DNA of 64,000 nucleotides from Bradyrhizobium canariense (GTDB taxonomy: Bacteria; Pseudomonadota; Alphaproteobacteria; Rhizobiales; Xanthobacteraceae). Below, in pieces: positions 43,128-51,585 of the stretch. The DNA lies in assembly GCF_019402665.1 (NCBI RefSeq), contig NZ_VSST01000034.1:62001-126000 (forward strand), in the 5' to 3' direction. The first letter of the stretch is position 1. Each line of letters starts with the position of its first letter. The translations under genes were made by a program, and so were the position numbers. A model generated the notes under the pieces. It ran no database searches, was not told where the DNA came from, and saw nothing but the letters and a program-made list of their open reading frames with translations.

Positions 43128-43976
43128 TCACTCCACCGGCTTCGGCGAGCGCTCCAGCAGGACCGTCTGGATGCCGCAGGTGCCGGTCCGCACCGTCATC
43201 ACCCGCGTGCCCGGCTTGCGGCCGTTGCGCACGTCGCTGACGTCGAGGCCGGCGCCAATCAGGCGGGCGCGCGTGGCGTCGATGTCGGTCACCCGCCAGC
43301 TCAGGCCCCAGAGGCGGTCATGCAGGGGATCGCCGCCCGCGACGGGGCGGCGCACCAGCTCGACGACGAGATCGCCGCAGCGGAAGAACATCAGCTGGCC
43401 CCAATCCTGGTGCGAGCGGTCGAGCGCCAGATCGAGCCCGAGCCGCGCGCCATAAAGCGCGGCGGCGCCATCGGAATCCTCGGTCGTGATCACGACGTGG
43501 TCGAGCGCATCGATCGGCCCGATATCGGTCGCCGGCGAAAGCGGACGCTCATCAGCCAGTTCGAGGAAGAACATGCGCACGCCGCGCGTGAGCTCCGTGG
43601 CGGCGCGCGTCCGCTTCCAGTGCAGGGCCGCGCCGCTCTCCGCGTCGCTGCTTTCGACCTCGGCAACCGGATCCGGCTTGAGCGCCACCCGCTCCAGCCG
43701 CCGGTGCATTTTGCTCATGTCCGCGACACGAAAGCACAGGCTGGCGAGCACGCCTTCCTGGTCGCCGAGCAACGCGCGCATGCGGTCGGCGGTCACGCTG
43801 AAGCCGTTCGGCGCCATCAATTCGATCGTCATGTTGGCGAGAGTGAACAGCACCCGATCTGCGCCCTCGCCCGAATTCTGCCAGGCCGGCGCGCGCCCGA
43901 GCAGCGTCTGATAGGCCGCCCTGGCCGCACCGATATCCCTGACCAGTGCGACGACGTGATCGAGGCCGGTGATCAT
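43128..43976 (-). CDS. VOC-superfamily (glyoxalase-like) protein with two paired modules
   Basis: 282-residue protein of the vicinal oxygen chelate superfamily. Two LDHVV-type beginnings mark the modules: GLDHVVALVRD at residue 4 and ALDHVVITTED around residue 150, each followed by the beta-alpha-beta-beta-beta pattern. The His in each LDHVV could be a metal ligand; I did not identify the full ligand set, so an enzyme call (glyoxalase, dioxygenase) would be overreach. AGGGGG lies 5 bases before the ATG at 43976; an upstream open frame to 44081 is not supported. It is divergent from the sugar kinase pair. Confidence 0.82.
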   Translation of the reverse strand: MITGLDHVVALVRDIGAARAAYQTLLGRAPAWQNSGEGADRVLFTLANMTIELMAPNGFSVTADRMRALLGDQEGVLASLCFRVADMSKMHRRLERVALKPDPVAEVESSDAESGAALHWKRTRAATELTRGVRMFFLELADERPLSPATDIGPIDALDHVVITTEDSDGAAALYGARLGLDLALDRSHQDWGQLMFFRCGDLVVELVRRPVAGGDPLHDRLWGLSWRVTDIDATRARLIGAGLDVSDVRNGRKPGTRVMTVRTGTCGIQTVLLERSPKPVE

Positions 43977-44186
43977 GCTACCCCCTGTTGAACGGCCCGG
44001 AACCGTGGACCGAGAGACGGCGTTTGTCCGGGCTTGGCATTGTCCGGTGATGGTCGTATTCCGGCCGCATGCCGACCTCAAGCACTCCGGGCGGCGGTTT
44101 TGCGAATAATTTCAGCGGTCCCGCGGCGGAACCGGTGTTACAGTAAGCGCGCCGGCCGGGACCACAAAGCGCATCACGGACAAGCA

Positions 44187-45080
44187 ATGCAGGCTCTCTT
44201 CATCGGACAGACCTATATCGACGTCGTCTTCATCACCGACCACATGCCGACCGGCGACGAGAAGCACGTGGCCTCCGACTACGCGGTTTCCTTCGGCGGC
44301 AATGCGGTGACCGCGGCGTTCTGCTGCGCCAAGCTCGGCATCGTGCCCGATCTGATCGCGACCGCGGCCAATGACTGGCTCGGCCGCATGTTCATGGACA
44401 TGTGCGCGAAATACGCGATCTCGCTGCATGGGCGGAAGGTCAACCAGTCCTCGCTGTCCTTCATCATGCCAAAGGACGGCAAGCGCGCCATCGTCCGCTG
44501 CCGCGACGACGACCACATCCATCCGTTCCCGATGCTCAATCTCGGCGGCTGCCGCGCGCTGCATGTCGACGGCCATCAGCCCGATGCCGCGATCCACTAC
44601 GCAAAAGTCTGCCGCGAGGCCGGCATTCTGACCTCGCTCGACGGTGGCGGCCTTCGCACCAACACGCATGAGCTATTGGAATTCATCGACGTCGCCATCG
44701 TTGCCGAGCGCCTGTGCGAGCAGATGGATCTGACGCCGGAGAAGATGCTGGATTACCTCAAGAGCCGCGGCTGCAAGATTGGCGGCATCACCATGGGCGA
44801 GAAGGGCCTGCTCTGGTACGACGAGACCGGAACGGTGCAGGTGATGCCGGCGATGCCGATTCCGCGCGAGCGCGTGATCGACACCAACGGCGCCGGCGAC
44901 GTCTTTCACGGCGCCTATGTCTATTCTTATCTCGCCCATCCCGGCAAAAGCTGGCGCGAGCATTTCGATTTTGCCCGGGCAGCCTCGACCTTCAAGATCC
45001 AGCGTCTCGGCAACGAAGCCGGCCTGCCGACCCTTGTCGACATCGCCAAGGTCAGGCACGAGTTCGAGGTCAGGGTCTAG
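44187..45080 (+). CDS. PfkB-family carbohydrate kinase
   Basis: 297-residue ribokinase-fold kinase. The PfkB signature 2 with the catalytic base is DTNGAGDVFHGAY near residues 233-245, and the N-terminal SFGGNAVTAAFCCAKLG corresponds to the sugar-binding GGxxxN region. The substrate-lid segment (FITDHMPTGDEKH) is typical of the family. ATG 44187 has ACGGA about 7 bases upstream; open frame further upstream to 44034 is not coding-like. It precedes a ribokinase gene by 18 bases on the same strand. The phosphorylated sugar is uncertain. Confidence 0.9.
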   Translation: MQALFIGQTYIDVVFITDHMPTGDEKHVASDYAVSFGGNAVTAAFCCAKLGIVPDLIATAANDWLGRMFMDMCAKYAISLHGRKVNQSSLSFIMPKDGKRAIVRCRDDDHIHPFPMLNLGGCRALHVDGHQPDAAIHYAKVCREAGILTSLDGGGLRTNTHELLEFIDVAIVAERLCEQMDLTPEKMLDYLKSRGCKIGGITMGEKGLLWYDETGTVQVMPAMPIPRERVIDTNGAGDVFHGAYVYSYLAHPGKSWREHFDFARAASTFKIQRLGNEAGLPTLVDIAKVRHEFEVRV

Positions 45081-45098
45081 CGTTCGCAGAGGTCTCTC

Positions 45099-46016
45099 AT
45101 GGGGCGGGTCTTCGTCGCCGGCAGCATCAACATGGATGTGGTGGCGACGGCCGATCGCCATCCGAAAGTCGGCGAGACCGTCGCCGGCAAGCAGGTGCTC
45201 TATTTTCCGGGCGGCAAGGGCGCCAACCAGGCGGTGGCGGCGTCGCGACTTGGCGCGCGGACCACGCTGATCGGCCGGCTGGGCAAGGATTCATTCGGCG
45301 GTGAGCTGAGGGCTTTCCTGGGCGATCAGGGCATCGATCTCGGCCACCTCCAGGAGAGGGCCGAGGCGCACACCGGCACGGCCATCATCACGGTGGCGGA
45401 GGCCGACAATACCATCGTCGTCATTCCCGGCAGCAATGCGCTGGTCGGCGTCGACGACGTCGCGGCCGTCCCGCTGGCAAAGGGCGATGTCGCGGTCAGC
45501 CAATTCGAGATCCCGCTGCCGACGATCGCCGCGTTCTTCCGGCGGGCTCGCGACACCGGCGCTACGACACTGCTCAATCCGGCCCCGGCACAAACCATGT
45601 CGAGCGAATTGCTCGCGCTGGTCGACATCCTCGTGCTGAACGAGACCGAGCTCGGCCTCCTCGCCGGCGTGGAGTTGTCCGACAGTGACGAGGCCGCGCG
45701 GATCCTCGACGTCGCGCGAAAACTTCAGGCGCGCAGGGACCAGACCATCTGCGTCACGCTCGGCAAGCGTGGCGTGCTCGCGCTCGCCGGACGCGAGGAG
45801 ATTTCGGTGTCCGGCCGCGTGGTGAAGGCGATCGACACCACAGGCGCAGGCGATTGTTTTGTGGGAGCACTCGCGGCGCAACTTGCCGACGGCGTCGACT
45901 TGCGCGCGGCACTCGCCTTCGCCAATGCCGCCGCCTCGATCTCCGTGCAGCGCATGGGCGCGGGGCCGTCGATGCCGACAGCCGCGGAAGTCGGCGCGGT
46001 GATAGACGCAGGCTGA
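45099..46016 (+). CDS. rbsK: Ribokinase
   Basis: 305-residue ribokinase-type PfkB kinase converting D-ribose and ATP to ribose 5-phosphate. Signature 1 appears in FPGGKGANQAVAASRLGA (residues 34-51) and signature 2 in DTTGAGDCFVGALAAQLADG with the catalytic Asp. GSINMDVV near the N-terminus and NPAPA plus LNETE in the middle are strongly ribokinase-like. AGAGG lies 7 bases before the ATG. It is the second of two adjacent sugar kinases; no ribose importer adjoins. Deoxyribose or another pentose cannot be ruled out. Confidence 0.88.
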   Translation: MGRVFVAGSINMDVVATADRHPKVGETVAGKQVLYFPGGKGANQAVAASRLGARTTLIGRLGKDSFGGELRAFLGDQGIDLGHLQERAEAHTGTAIITVAEADNTIVVIPGSNALVGVDDVAAVPLAKGDVAVSQFEIPLPTIAAFFRRARDTGATTLLNPAPAQTMSSELLALVDILVLNETELGLLAGVELSDSDEAARILDVARKLQARRDQTICVTLGKRGVLALAGREEISVSGRVVKAIDTTGAGDCFVGALAAQLADGVDLRAALAFANAAASISVQRMGAGPSMPTAAEVGAVIDAG

Positions 46017-46026
46017 TATCTTTCTT

Positions 46027-46171
46027 ACCTCGCCCCGCTTGCGGGGAGAGGTCGGATTGCATCGAAGATGCAATCCGGGTGAGGGGGAGTCTCTGCGAAT
46101 CCGACTGTCATCGAACTTGCCGAGACAGCCCCTCACCCGCCCTCTCCCCGTAAGAACGGGGAGAGGGAGAG
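46027..46171. repeat. Palindromic intergenic repeat, CTCTCCCGC-related family (copy 2)
   Basis: About 145 bases between convergent genes. Left stem CCCCGCTTGCGGGG, an inner GATTGCATCGAAGATGCAATC stem and a right stem CTCTCCCCG/CGGGGAGAG. The layout (left stem, inner stem, GGGTGAGGG, right stem) is the same as at 16919 and 50387, though sequence differs inside. Confidence 0.82.
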
Positions 46172-46184
46172 GAGGGAGAAGAGC

Positions 46185-47405
46185 TCACGCCAGCGCGCCC
46201 TTCAGGTCAAAACTTTCGTCGGCGGCCTGCTCCGGCGTGATCGAGCGATCCAGGCCGAACAGGCGGCGGCCGAACATGTGGTCGCCGGCACGGTTGATCG
46301 ATTCGATGCCGAGCAGACTGTCCCCCTTGTAGCAGAACGCCGAGAACGCCTTCCTGGCGGGATCGCCGCGCAGCACGACGCGGTCGTAGCCGGTGGTGAG
46401 GCCAGCGATCTGGAGCTTGTCATCGCCCTGGTCGCTCCAGAACCAGGGATGGCTGTCATAGGCCTTACGGTCGCCAGTCAGCCGCGCCGCGAGGCAGCGC
46501 GCCTGATCAGTGGCATTCTGCACCGATTCCAGCCGCTGCGATCCGCCGAAGCGCGGGCTGTTGAACAGCGCGCAATCGCCGATCGCCGAGATATCGGGAT
46601 CAGCCGTCGCGAGATATTCGTCGACGATGATACCGGCCGCGACCGGCAGCCCCGCCTCCGCCGCGAGCTCGATATTCGGCAGCACGCCGACGCCGACCAC
46701 GACGAGGTCGGCCGGCAGGTGCCTTCCGTCGCTCAAGGAGACGCCGGTGACCTTGCCGCCCTCAGCTTCGATGGATGTTGCCTGCACGCCGAGGTGAATG
46801 CGGATGCCGGCCTCGCGATGCCGCGCCTGAAAATACTCCGAGACCTCCGCCGTCACCGCGCGCGCCATCACGCGCGGGGCGAGTTCGAGCACGTCGACCT
46901 CGAGGCCCTTGATGCGCGCGGTGGACGCGAATTCGAGGCCGATGAATCCCGCGCCGATCACGACCACCCGCGTCTTCGAGGGCATGATCTTCCGCAGCGC
47001 CTCGCTGTCGTCGAGGATGCGCAAATATTTCACGTCGGGAAGGTTCGCATTGGGCAGATCGAGCAGCCGGTTGCGCGCGCCGGTCGCCAGCACGAGGTGG
47101 CCATAGGGCAGCGTCCTACCCGAGGCGAGCAGCACCTTGCGCCCCGCGCGGTCGATCGACACGGCGCGGTCCGCCACCAGCTCGATGGTCTGGTCCTGGT
47201 AGAATTTCTCCGGCCGGAACATCAGGCTCTCCGGCCCGGCCGCGCCCTTGATGTAGGCCTTGGACAGCGGCGGCCGCTGATAGGGCAGATGCGCCTCGTC
47301 ATTGATCAGGCAGATAGCAGCGGAAAAGCCCGCCTGGCGCAGGGATGCCGCGACCTGGTAGCCGCCATGGCCGGCACCGACAATGATCACCGGGCCATCG
47401 GTCAT
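46185..47405 (-). CDS. FAD-dependent ferredoxin reductase (rhodocoxin/putidaredoxin reductase-like)
   Basis: 406-residue flavoprotein. FAD-binding GxGxxG is VIIVGAGHGGYQVA at residues 5-18; the NAD-binding GxGxxG is VVVIGAGFIGLEFAS near residue 150; the second FAD motif is ISAIGDCALF around residue 275. The reductase C-terminal domain is complete (WFWSDQGDDKLQIAG). Such enzymes pass electrons from NAD(P)H to a [2Fe-2S] ferredoxin that serves P450s or dioxygenases. ATG 47405 (MTDGPV) is used; one at 47417 adds four residues. No ferredoxin adjoins; the P450 at 28655 is a possible distant partner. Confidence 0.9.
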   Translation of the reverse strand: MTDGPVIIVGAGHGGYQVAASLRQAGFSAAICLINDEAHLPYQRPPLSKAYIKGAAGPESLMFRPEKFYQDQTIELVADRAVSIDRAGRKVLLASGRTLPYGHLVLATGARNRLLDLPNANLPDVKYLRILDDSEALRKIMPSKTRVVVIGAGFIGLEFASTARIKGLEVDVLELAPRVMARAVTAEVSEYFQARHREAGIRIHLGVQATSIEAEGGKVTGVSLSDGRHLPADLVVVGVGVLPNIELAAEAGLPVAAGIIVDEYLATADPDISAIGDCALFNSPRFGGSQRLESVQNATDQARCLAARLTGDRKAYDSHPWFWSDQGDDKLQIAGLTTGYDRVVLRGDPARKAFSAFCYKGDSLLGIESINRAGDHMFGRRLFGLDRSITPEQAADESFDLKGALA

Positions 47406-47628
47406 TGGACAGCCCATTTCCGCAAGACACGAGCGTCACCCATGTCGTCTCCTCTCTCTGATTTTGGCTTGCTAGCCTAGGAGGAGCCGGCGCTCGTGTC
47501 CGTCCCTAAACGAAGGCGTGCCCATTTGAGCCTATCGTTCCGGCTTGCGCAAGAGCACCAGGCGGGGATTGTCACCCCTCGCCTTCTGCGATTTAGTTCG
47601 AGCTTCGACCTCATGCCGGGGATTTCCG

Positions 47629-48423
47629 ATGACCGCTCCCGTCTCACGACCCGACGATCCAGCCTTGCTGCGAATCGATGGCCCGATCGCCACCATCACG
47701 CTGAACCGGCCCGCCGCGTTCAACGCGATCAATCTGGCGATTGCACAAAAGCTCAAACGGCTCGCGACTTACATTGAGGGCGCCGACGATATCAGGGTCG
47801 TGGTCCTCGAGGGCGAAGGCCGCGCCTTCTCGGCCGGCGGCGATCTGCAGACGATCGGTGCAGCCGCCGAAGCGGGCACGGTGACGCCTGTCGTCGGCGA
47901 GCTGCTGAAGCACTATCACGCCTTCATCGAGATCGTCCGGCGCATGCCGAAGATCTCGCTGTCCAGCGTGCACGGCTCCGCGGCCGGCGCCGGCATGGGT
48001 CTCGCCTTCGTCACCGATCTCTGCATCGCCGCGGACGATGCCAAGTTCACGCCGGCCTATGCCAAGATCGGCGTCTCGCCGGACGGCGGATCTACGGTCG
48101 GCATCGTCAACACGGTCGGCCCGCGTCGCGCGCTGCAGATTTTCCTGGCTGAGGATAATTTTACCGCGCAGCAGGCCCATGCATGGGGCCTGGTTGCGAA
48201 GGTCGTTCCCGCCGCCGAGCTGAAGGCGGCAACGCGAACTCTCGCCGAGCGGCTGGCGCAGAACCCGATCGCCGCGATTGCCGGCACCAAATCGCTGGTC
48301 TACCAGGCCGCCACGACGCCGGTGAAGCAGCAGCTCGACGCCGAGGAGCACAAAATCATCATGGCAATGAACACGGAGGAGTTTAGGGCCGCCGTCAAGA
48401 AATTCACCAGCAAGAGCAAGTAG
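47629..48423 (+). CDS. Enoyl-CoA hydratase/isomerase family protein (PaaG/ECI-like active site)
   Basis: 264-residue crotonase-fold protein. Oxyanion-hole segments AFSAGGDLQ and HGSAAGAGMGLAF are intact. The two catalytic Glu of classical hydratases are absent: GAGMGLAF replaces the GGGCELA-type site, and AYAKIGVSPDGGS replaces the PExxLG site. The Asp in SPDGG matches the catalytic Asp of PaaG-type isomerases, so isomerisation or another reaction is more likely than hydration. GGGGA precedes the ATG. It is divergent from the ferredoxin reductase gene and convergent with the TRAP permease gene. Confidence 0.88.
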   Translation: MTAPVSRPDDPALLRIDGPIATITLNRPAAFNAINLAIAQKLKRLATYIEGADDIRVVVLEGEGRAFSAGGDLQTIGAAAEAGTVTPVVGELLKHYHAFIEIVRRMPKISLSSVHGSAAGAGMGLAFVTDLCIAADDAKFTPAYAKIGVSPDGGSTVGIVNTVGPRRALQIFLAEDNFTAQQAHAWGLVAKVVPAAELKAATRTLAERLAQNPIAAIAGTKSLVYQAATTPVKQQLDAEEHKIIMAMNTEEFRAAVKKFTSKSK

Positions 48424-48440
48424 CGTTCATTCAAGCGGGC

Positions 48441-49781
48441 TTACTTGGGACAGATATAGCCCGTGCCCGCCGGCGACTTGAAGCAGCCGACCGATTCCGG
48501 CAGCACTTGCCGCGGCAGCCACAGCACCACGCTCGGGAAATAGATCGCAAACGCGATCGTCCCGAGGAACACCAGATAGATCGGCAACGCGGCGCGTAGC
48601 GCCTTTGCGAAACTGACGCCGACGAATTTCGAGGCCATCAGCAGCACCAGGCCATAAGGCGGCGTGATCAGGCCGAAGGCGAGCGTGGCGATCAGCACCA
48701 CGCCCATATGCACGGCGTTGATGTCGCCGGCTTCCGTCAGCGTGTTGACCAGCGGCATGAAGATGATGATGGTCGGCACCGGCTCGATGAAATCGCCCAC
48801 GATCGTGAACAGCAGCACCATCAGCAGCATGATCAAATGCGGATCGTTGCCGGCGATCGAGGTGATGACTTCGGCGATGTAGCTTGCACCGCGCAAATAG
48901 GCGAGCATCCAGCCGAACGCATTGGCGGCGCCGATCGTGATCAGCGGCAGCGAGAAGATCAGGCCCGCAAGGCAGAAATCGTACGGAATCTTCCTGATAT
49001 GGCCGCGGTTGAGCGCGGGGATCACGACCGCGACAATCCAGACCACCGCAACGACGCCGGCTTCCGTCGGCGTGAACCAGCCGGTCAGAATGCCTCCTAA
49101 CAGGATCACTGGGATCATCAGCGGTAGCGCCGCATCGCCGGCCGCGAACACCACCTGCCGCAGCGGCGCGCGCGGCTTGCGCAGGCCGGACGGGCCGAAG
49201 AAATAGCAATAGATCATCAACCCGAAGCCGATCATCAGGCCCGGCACGACGCCTGCCATGAACAGGCCGGCGATCGAGACGTTGCCGACGGCGCCATAGA
49301 CCACGGCCGTGATGCTCGGCGGCACCAGCGCGGCGATGGTCGAGGCCGACGCGATGATCGCGGCGATGAAGGCGGGCTCATAGCCCTCGCGTTTCATCGG
49401 GCCCCCCAGCGCGCGGCTCATCACGGCGACGTCAGCGGTGGTCGAGCCCGACATTTCCGAGAAGAACATGCTGAAGACGACCACGACCTGCGAGAGGCCG
49501 CCTCTGATATGCCCCACCAGGGACACCGAGAGGTTGGCTATCCGGACCACCACATTGGCCGAGCTCATGAGCTCGCCGACCAGCAGGAAGAAGGGGATCG
49601 CCAGCAGCGCCTCGGAATCGACGCCGTCGAAGATCTTCTGGATGATCGCGGCGAGCGAGACGTCCGACAGCAGCGCGCCGATGAAGACGCCGGCCATCAG
49701 CGAGAACGGCACGGGCACGCCGAGATAGCCGAAGGACAGGAAGCAGACCGTCATCAACGCCAGAACGATGGGTGCGCTCAC
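48441..49781 (-). CDS. dctM: TRAP transporter large permease (DctM family)
   Basis: 446-residue membrane protein with about 12 helices that couples sodium entry to uptake of organic acids delivered by the periplasmic binding protein. DctM hallmarks include LGVPVPFSLMAG, FFSEMSGSTTADVAVMSRA and ITPPYGLVLLMASK. A short C-terminal extension after the last helix ends in SPAGTGYICPK, with one of two added cysteines, which is unusual. The start is GTG at 49781, overlapping the stop of the DctQ gene by four bases (GTGA). Substrate undetermined; the adjoining IlvD/Edd dehydratase suggests a sugar acid. Confidence 0.93.
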   Translation of the reverse strand: MSAPIVLALMTVCFLSFGYLGVPVPFSLMAGVFIGALLSDVSLAAIIQKIFDGVDSEALLAIPFFLLVGELMSSANVVVRIANLSVSLVGHIRGGLSQVVVVFSMFFSEMSGSTTADVAVMSRALGGPMKREGYEPAFIAAIIASASTIAALVPPSITAVVYGAVGNVSIAGLFMAGVVPGLMIGFGLMIYCYFFGPSGLRKPRAPLRQVVFAAGDAALPLMIPVILLGGILTGWFTPTEAGVVAVVWIVAVVIPALNRGHIRKIPYDFCLAGLIFSLPLITIGAANAFGWMLAYLRGASYIAEVITSIAGNDPHLIMLLMVLLFTIVGDFIEPVPTIIIFMPLVNTLTEAGDINAVHMGVVLIATLAFGLITPPYGLVLLMASKFVGVSFAKALRAALPIYLVFLGTIAFAIYFPSVVLWLPRQVLPESVGCFKSPAGTGYICPK

Positions 49782-50359
49782 GGCTGCGCCCTCATCTGCG
49801 CGTCGGTGATGACAGGCGCCCCGTCATCCTCTTCGGGCGGCTCGGGGTGGTCAAAGCCGTTGCGCACGCCGTTGACGAGCTGCTCGATGGTGAACAGGCC
49901 GATCAGCATGCCCGACAGCGGAATGATCGCGTAGAGCGAGGCGATCGGCGTGCCCGACGGCAGGCGAAAACTGCCGAAGCCGCGAAGATAGTTCTGATAG
50001 CCGTACACGATCAGGCAGAAGGCGACGCCAAGCACCACGATCCGGATGATGATCTCGACGATCAGACGCGGCGTGCCGTGCATCGCCTCGGAGATCGCGG
50101 TGAGATAGAGGTGGTCGTTGCGCCGCGTCGCAGCCGCTGTGCCGACGAAGATGGCGTAGATGAACAACGTCGAGGTCACTTCCTGGAGCCAGAGCCAGGG
50201 ATGGCCGATGGTGCGGGTGACGATGTCGGCGGTCACCGACAGCGAGAAGCCGAAGCAGAGCACGCCGCAGAGGATCATCAGCGCGAGTTCGAGCCAGTCG
50301 AGCCCGCGCCATTTGAGGTGGCGTTGGCGTTGCACCAGCAGTTTTTCGGCGATGGGCAT
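49778..50359 (-). CDS. dctQ: TRAP transporter small permease (DctQ family)
   Basis: 193-residue membrane protein with four helices (LALMILCGVLCFGFSLSVTA, LFIYAIFVGTAAA, IVVLGVAFCLIVYG, ASLYAIIPLSGMLIGLF). The conserved DctQ segment WLQEVTSTLFIYAIFVGTA with RRNDHLYL is present. The C-terminal 25 residues are a Glu/Asp/Pro-rich tail. It overlaps DctM by four bases. A palindromic repeat element lies between it and the DctP gene, which may set different expression of the binding protein and the permeases. Confidence 0.92.
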   Translation of the reverse strand: MPIAEKLLVQRQRHLKWRGLDWLELALMILCGVLCFGFSLSVTADIVTRTIGHPWLWLQEVTSTLFIYAIFVGTAAATRRNDHLYLTAISEAMHGTPRLIVEIIIRIVVLGVAFCLIVYGYQNYLRGFGSFRLPSGTPIASLYAIIPLSGMLIGLFTIEQLVNGVRNGFDHPEPPEEDDGAPVITDAQMRAQP

Positions 50360-50386
50360 TGTTGCTCCCGGCTGCGGGTTTTCTGA

Positions 50387-50510
50387 ACCTCTCCCGCTTG
50401 CGGGAGAGGTCGGCGCGAAGCGCCGGGTGAGGGCTCTCTCCTCATCGGGAGTCTCTCCGCGGAGACACCCTCTCCCCTACCCTCTCCCGCAGGCGGGAGA
50501 GGGAGCGCAC
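50387..50510. repeat. Palindromic intergenic repeat, CTCTCCCGC family (copy 3)
   Basis: About 124 bases, nearly the same as the copy at 16919-17046: CTCTCCCGCTTGCGGGAGAG, GGCGCGAAGCGCC, GGGTGAGGGCTCTCTCC, CTCTCCGCGGAGA and CTCTCCCGCAGGCGGGAGAG. It lies between dctP and dctQ inside one operon. Confidence 0.87.
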
Positions 50511-50527
50511 CGTCTTTCGGCATCACG

Positions 50528-51523
50528 TCAATTGATCGAGCGGATCAAATCCTTGATCTTCTCGGCGTGCGGGCCGAGCTCCTTGGCGAGCTTGTCGAGA
50601 TAGGGATCGGCGACCGCCGTGAAGCTCTTCTTGTCGACGTTGTCGACGATCTTCACGCCCATCTTCTTGAGCTTCTCCGCCGCGGTGCGTTCGAGGTCGA
50701 AGGCCTTCTGCGGCTCCTTGGAGCTGACCTCGTTCCCCGCCGCCTGCACCCAGCCCTTCTGCTCCGCCGACAGGCTCTGCCAGAGCTTGTCGGAGATGAA
50801 CACCAGCGCGTTGTTGGCCTCGTGCTCGGTGATGTTCAGGACCGGCGCGACCTCGTAGTGCTTGTTAACGAGGTAGACGTTGATGCTGTTCTCGGCGACG
50901 TCGACGACGCCGGTCTGCAAGCTCGTGTAGACGCTCCCGAACGGCATGTGCACGGTTTGGGCGCCGTAGGCCGGGAACATGGTGTCCTCGGTCGCGGTCG
51001 CCTGCACCCGGATCTTCAGGCCCTTGATGTCACCGACGTTATGGATCTCCTTCTTGGAGTACATGTGGCGCACGCCCTGCGAACCGGTCGCGATCACATG
51101 CAAACCCTGCGTGGTCTCGTCGATCATGGTCTTGAGCGCCGCGAACACTTTTGGATCGGCCAGGCCCTTGACCACGTGGTTCTCGTCGCGGAAGAGGAAG
51201 TGCAACGACATCACGCCCGCTTGCGGCGAGATCGTCGCGGTGTTCGCCGAGGAGATGATCGCAAATTCGACGTCGCCCGCTTTCACGAGCTGGAGCACCT
51301 GCGGCTCCTGCCCGAGCTGCGCGCCCGGATACTGGTCGATGATCATGGTGCCTTTGCTCAATTCCTTGAGCTTTTCGGCAAAGAGGTCGCCCGCGATGGA
51401 GTAGCCGGTATTGCGCGGCTGGTCGTAGGCAAAGCGATAATGCTTCACCTCCTGTGCCCCGGCTCCCGTGATGAACAGCATGGCGGCCATGGCCACCAAC
51501 CCACGCATGGATCGTGCAATCAT
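50528..51523 (-). CDS. dctP: TRAP transporter periplasmic substrate-binding protein (DctP family)
   Basis: 331-residue secreted binding protein. Signal peptide at residues 1-23 (GLVAMAAMLFITGAGAQE). The DctP/DdpA-type signature GDIKGLKIRVQATATEDTMFPAYGAQTVHMPFGSVYTSLQTGVVD appears near residues 160-205 (described by its ends GDIKGLKIRV and LQTGVVD), including the Arg that binds the ligand's carboxylate. VKHYRFAYDQ begins the mature protein. It is the first TRAP gene transcribed and lies 62 bases after the dehydratase gene on the same strand. The carboxylate-binding Arg implies an acidic ligand. Confidence 0.93.
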   Translation of the reverse strand: MIARSMRGLVAMAAMLFITGAGAQEVKHYRFAYDQPRNTGYSIAGDLFAEKLKELSKGTMIIDQYPGAQLGQEPQVLQLVKAGDVEFAIISSANTATISPQAGVMSLHFLFRDENHVVKGLADPKVFAALKTMIDETTQGLHVIATGSQGVRHMYSKKEIHNVGDIKGLKIRVQATATEDTMFPAYGAQTVHMPFGSVYTSLQTGVVDVAENSINVYLVNKHYEVAPVLNITEHEANNALVFISDKLWQSLSAEQKGWVQAAGNEVSSKEPQKAFDLERTAAEKLKKMGVKIVDNVDKKSFTAVADPYLDKLAKELGPHAEKIKDLIRSIN

Positions 51524-51585
51524 CGTTTCCCCCTTGTTTTATCGCCCGCCGCTTGTGCGGTCTGAGCGCTCGTTCGAGTGGTTGA

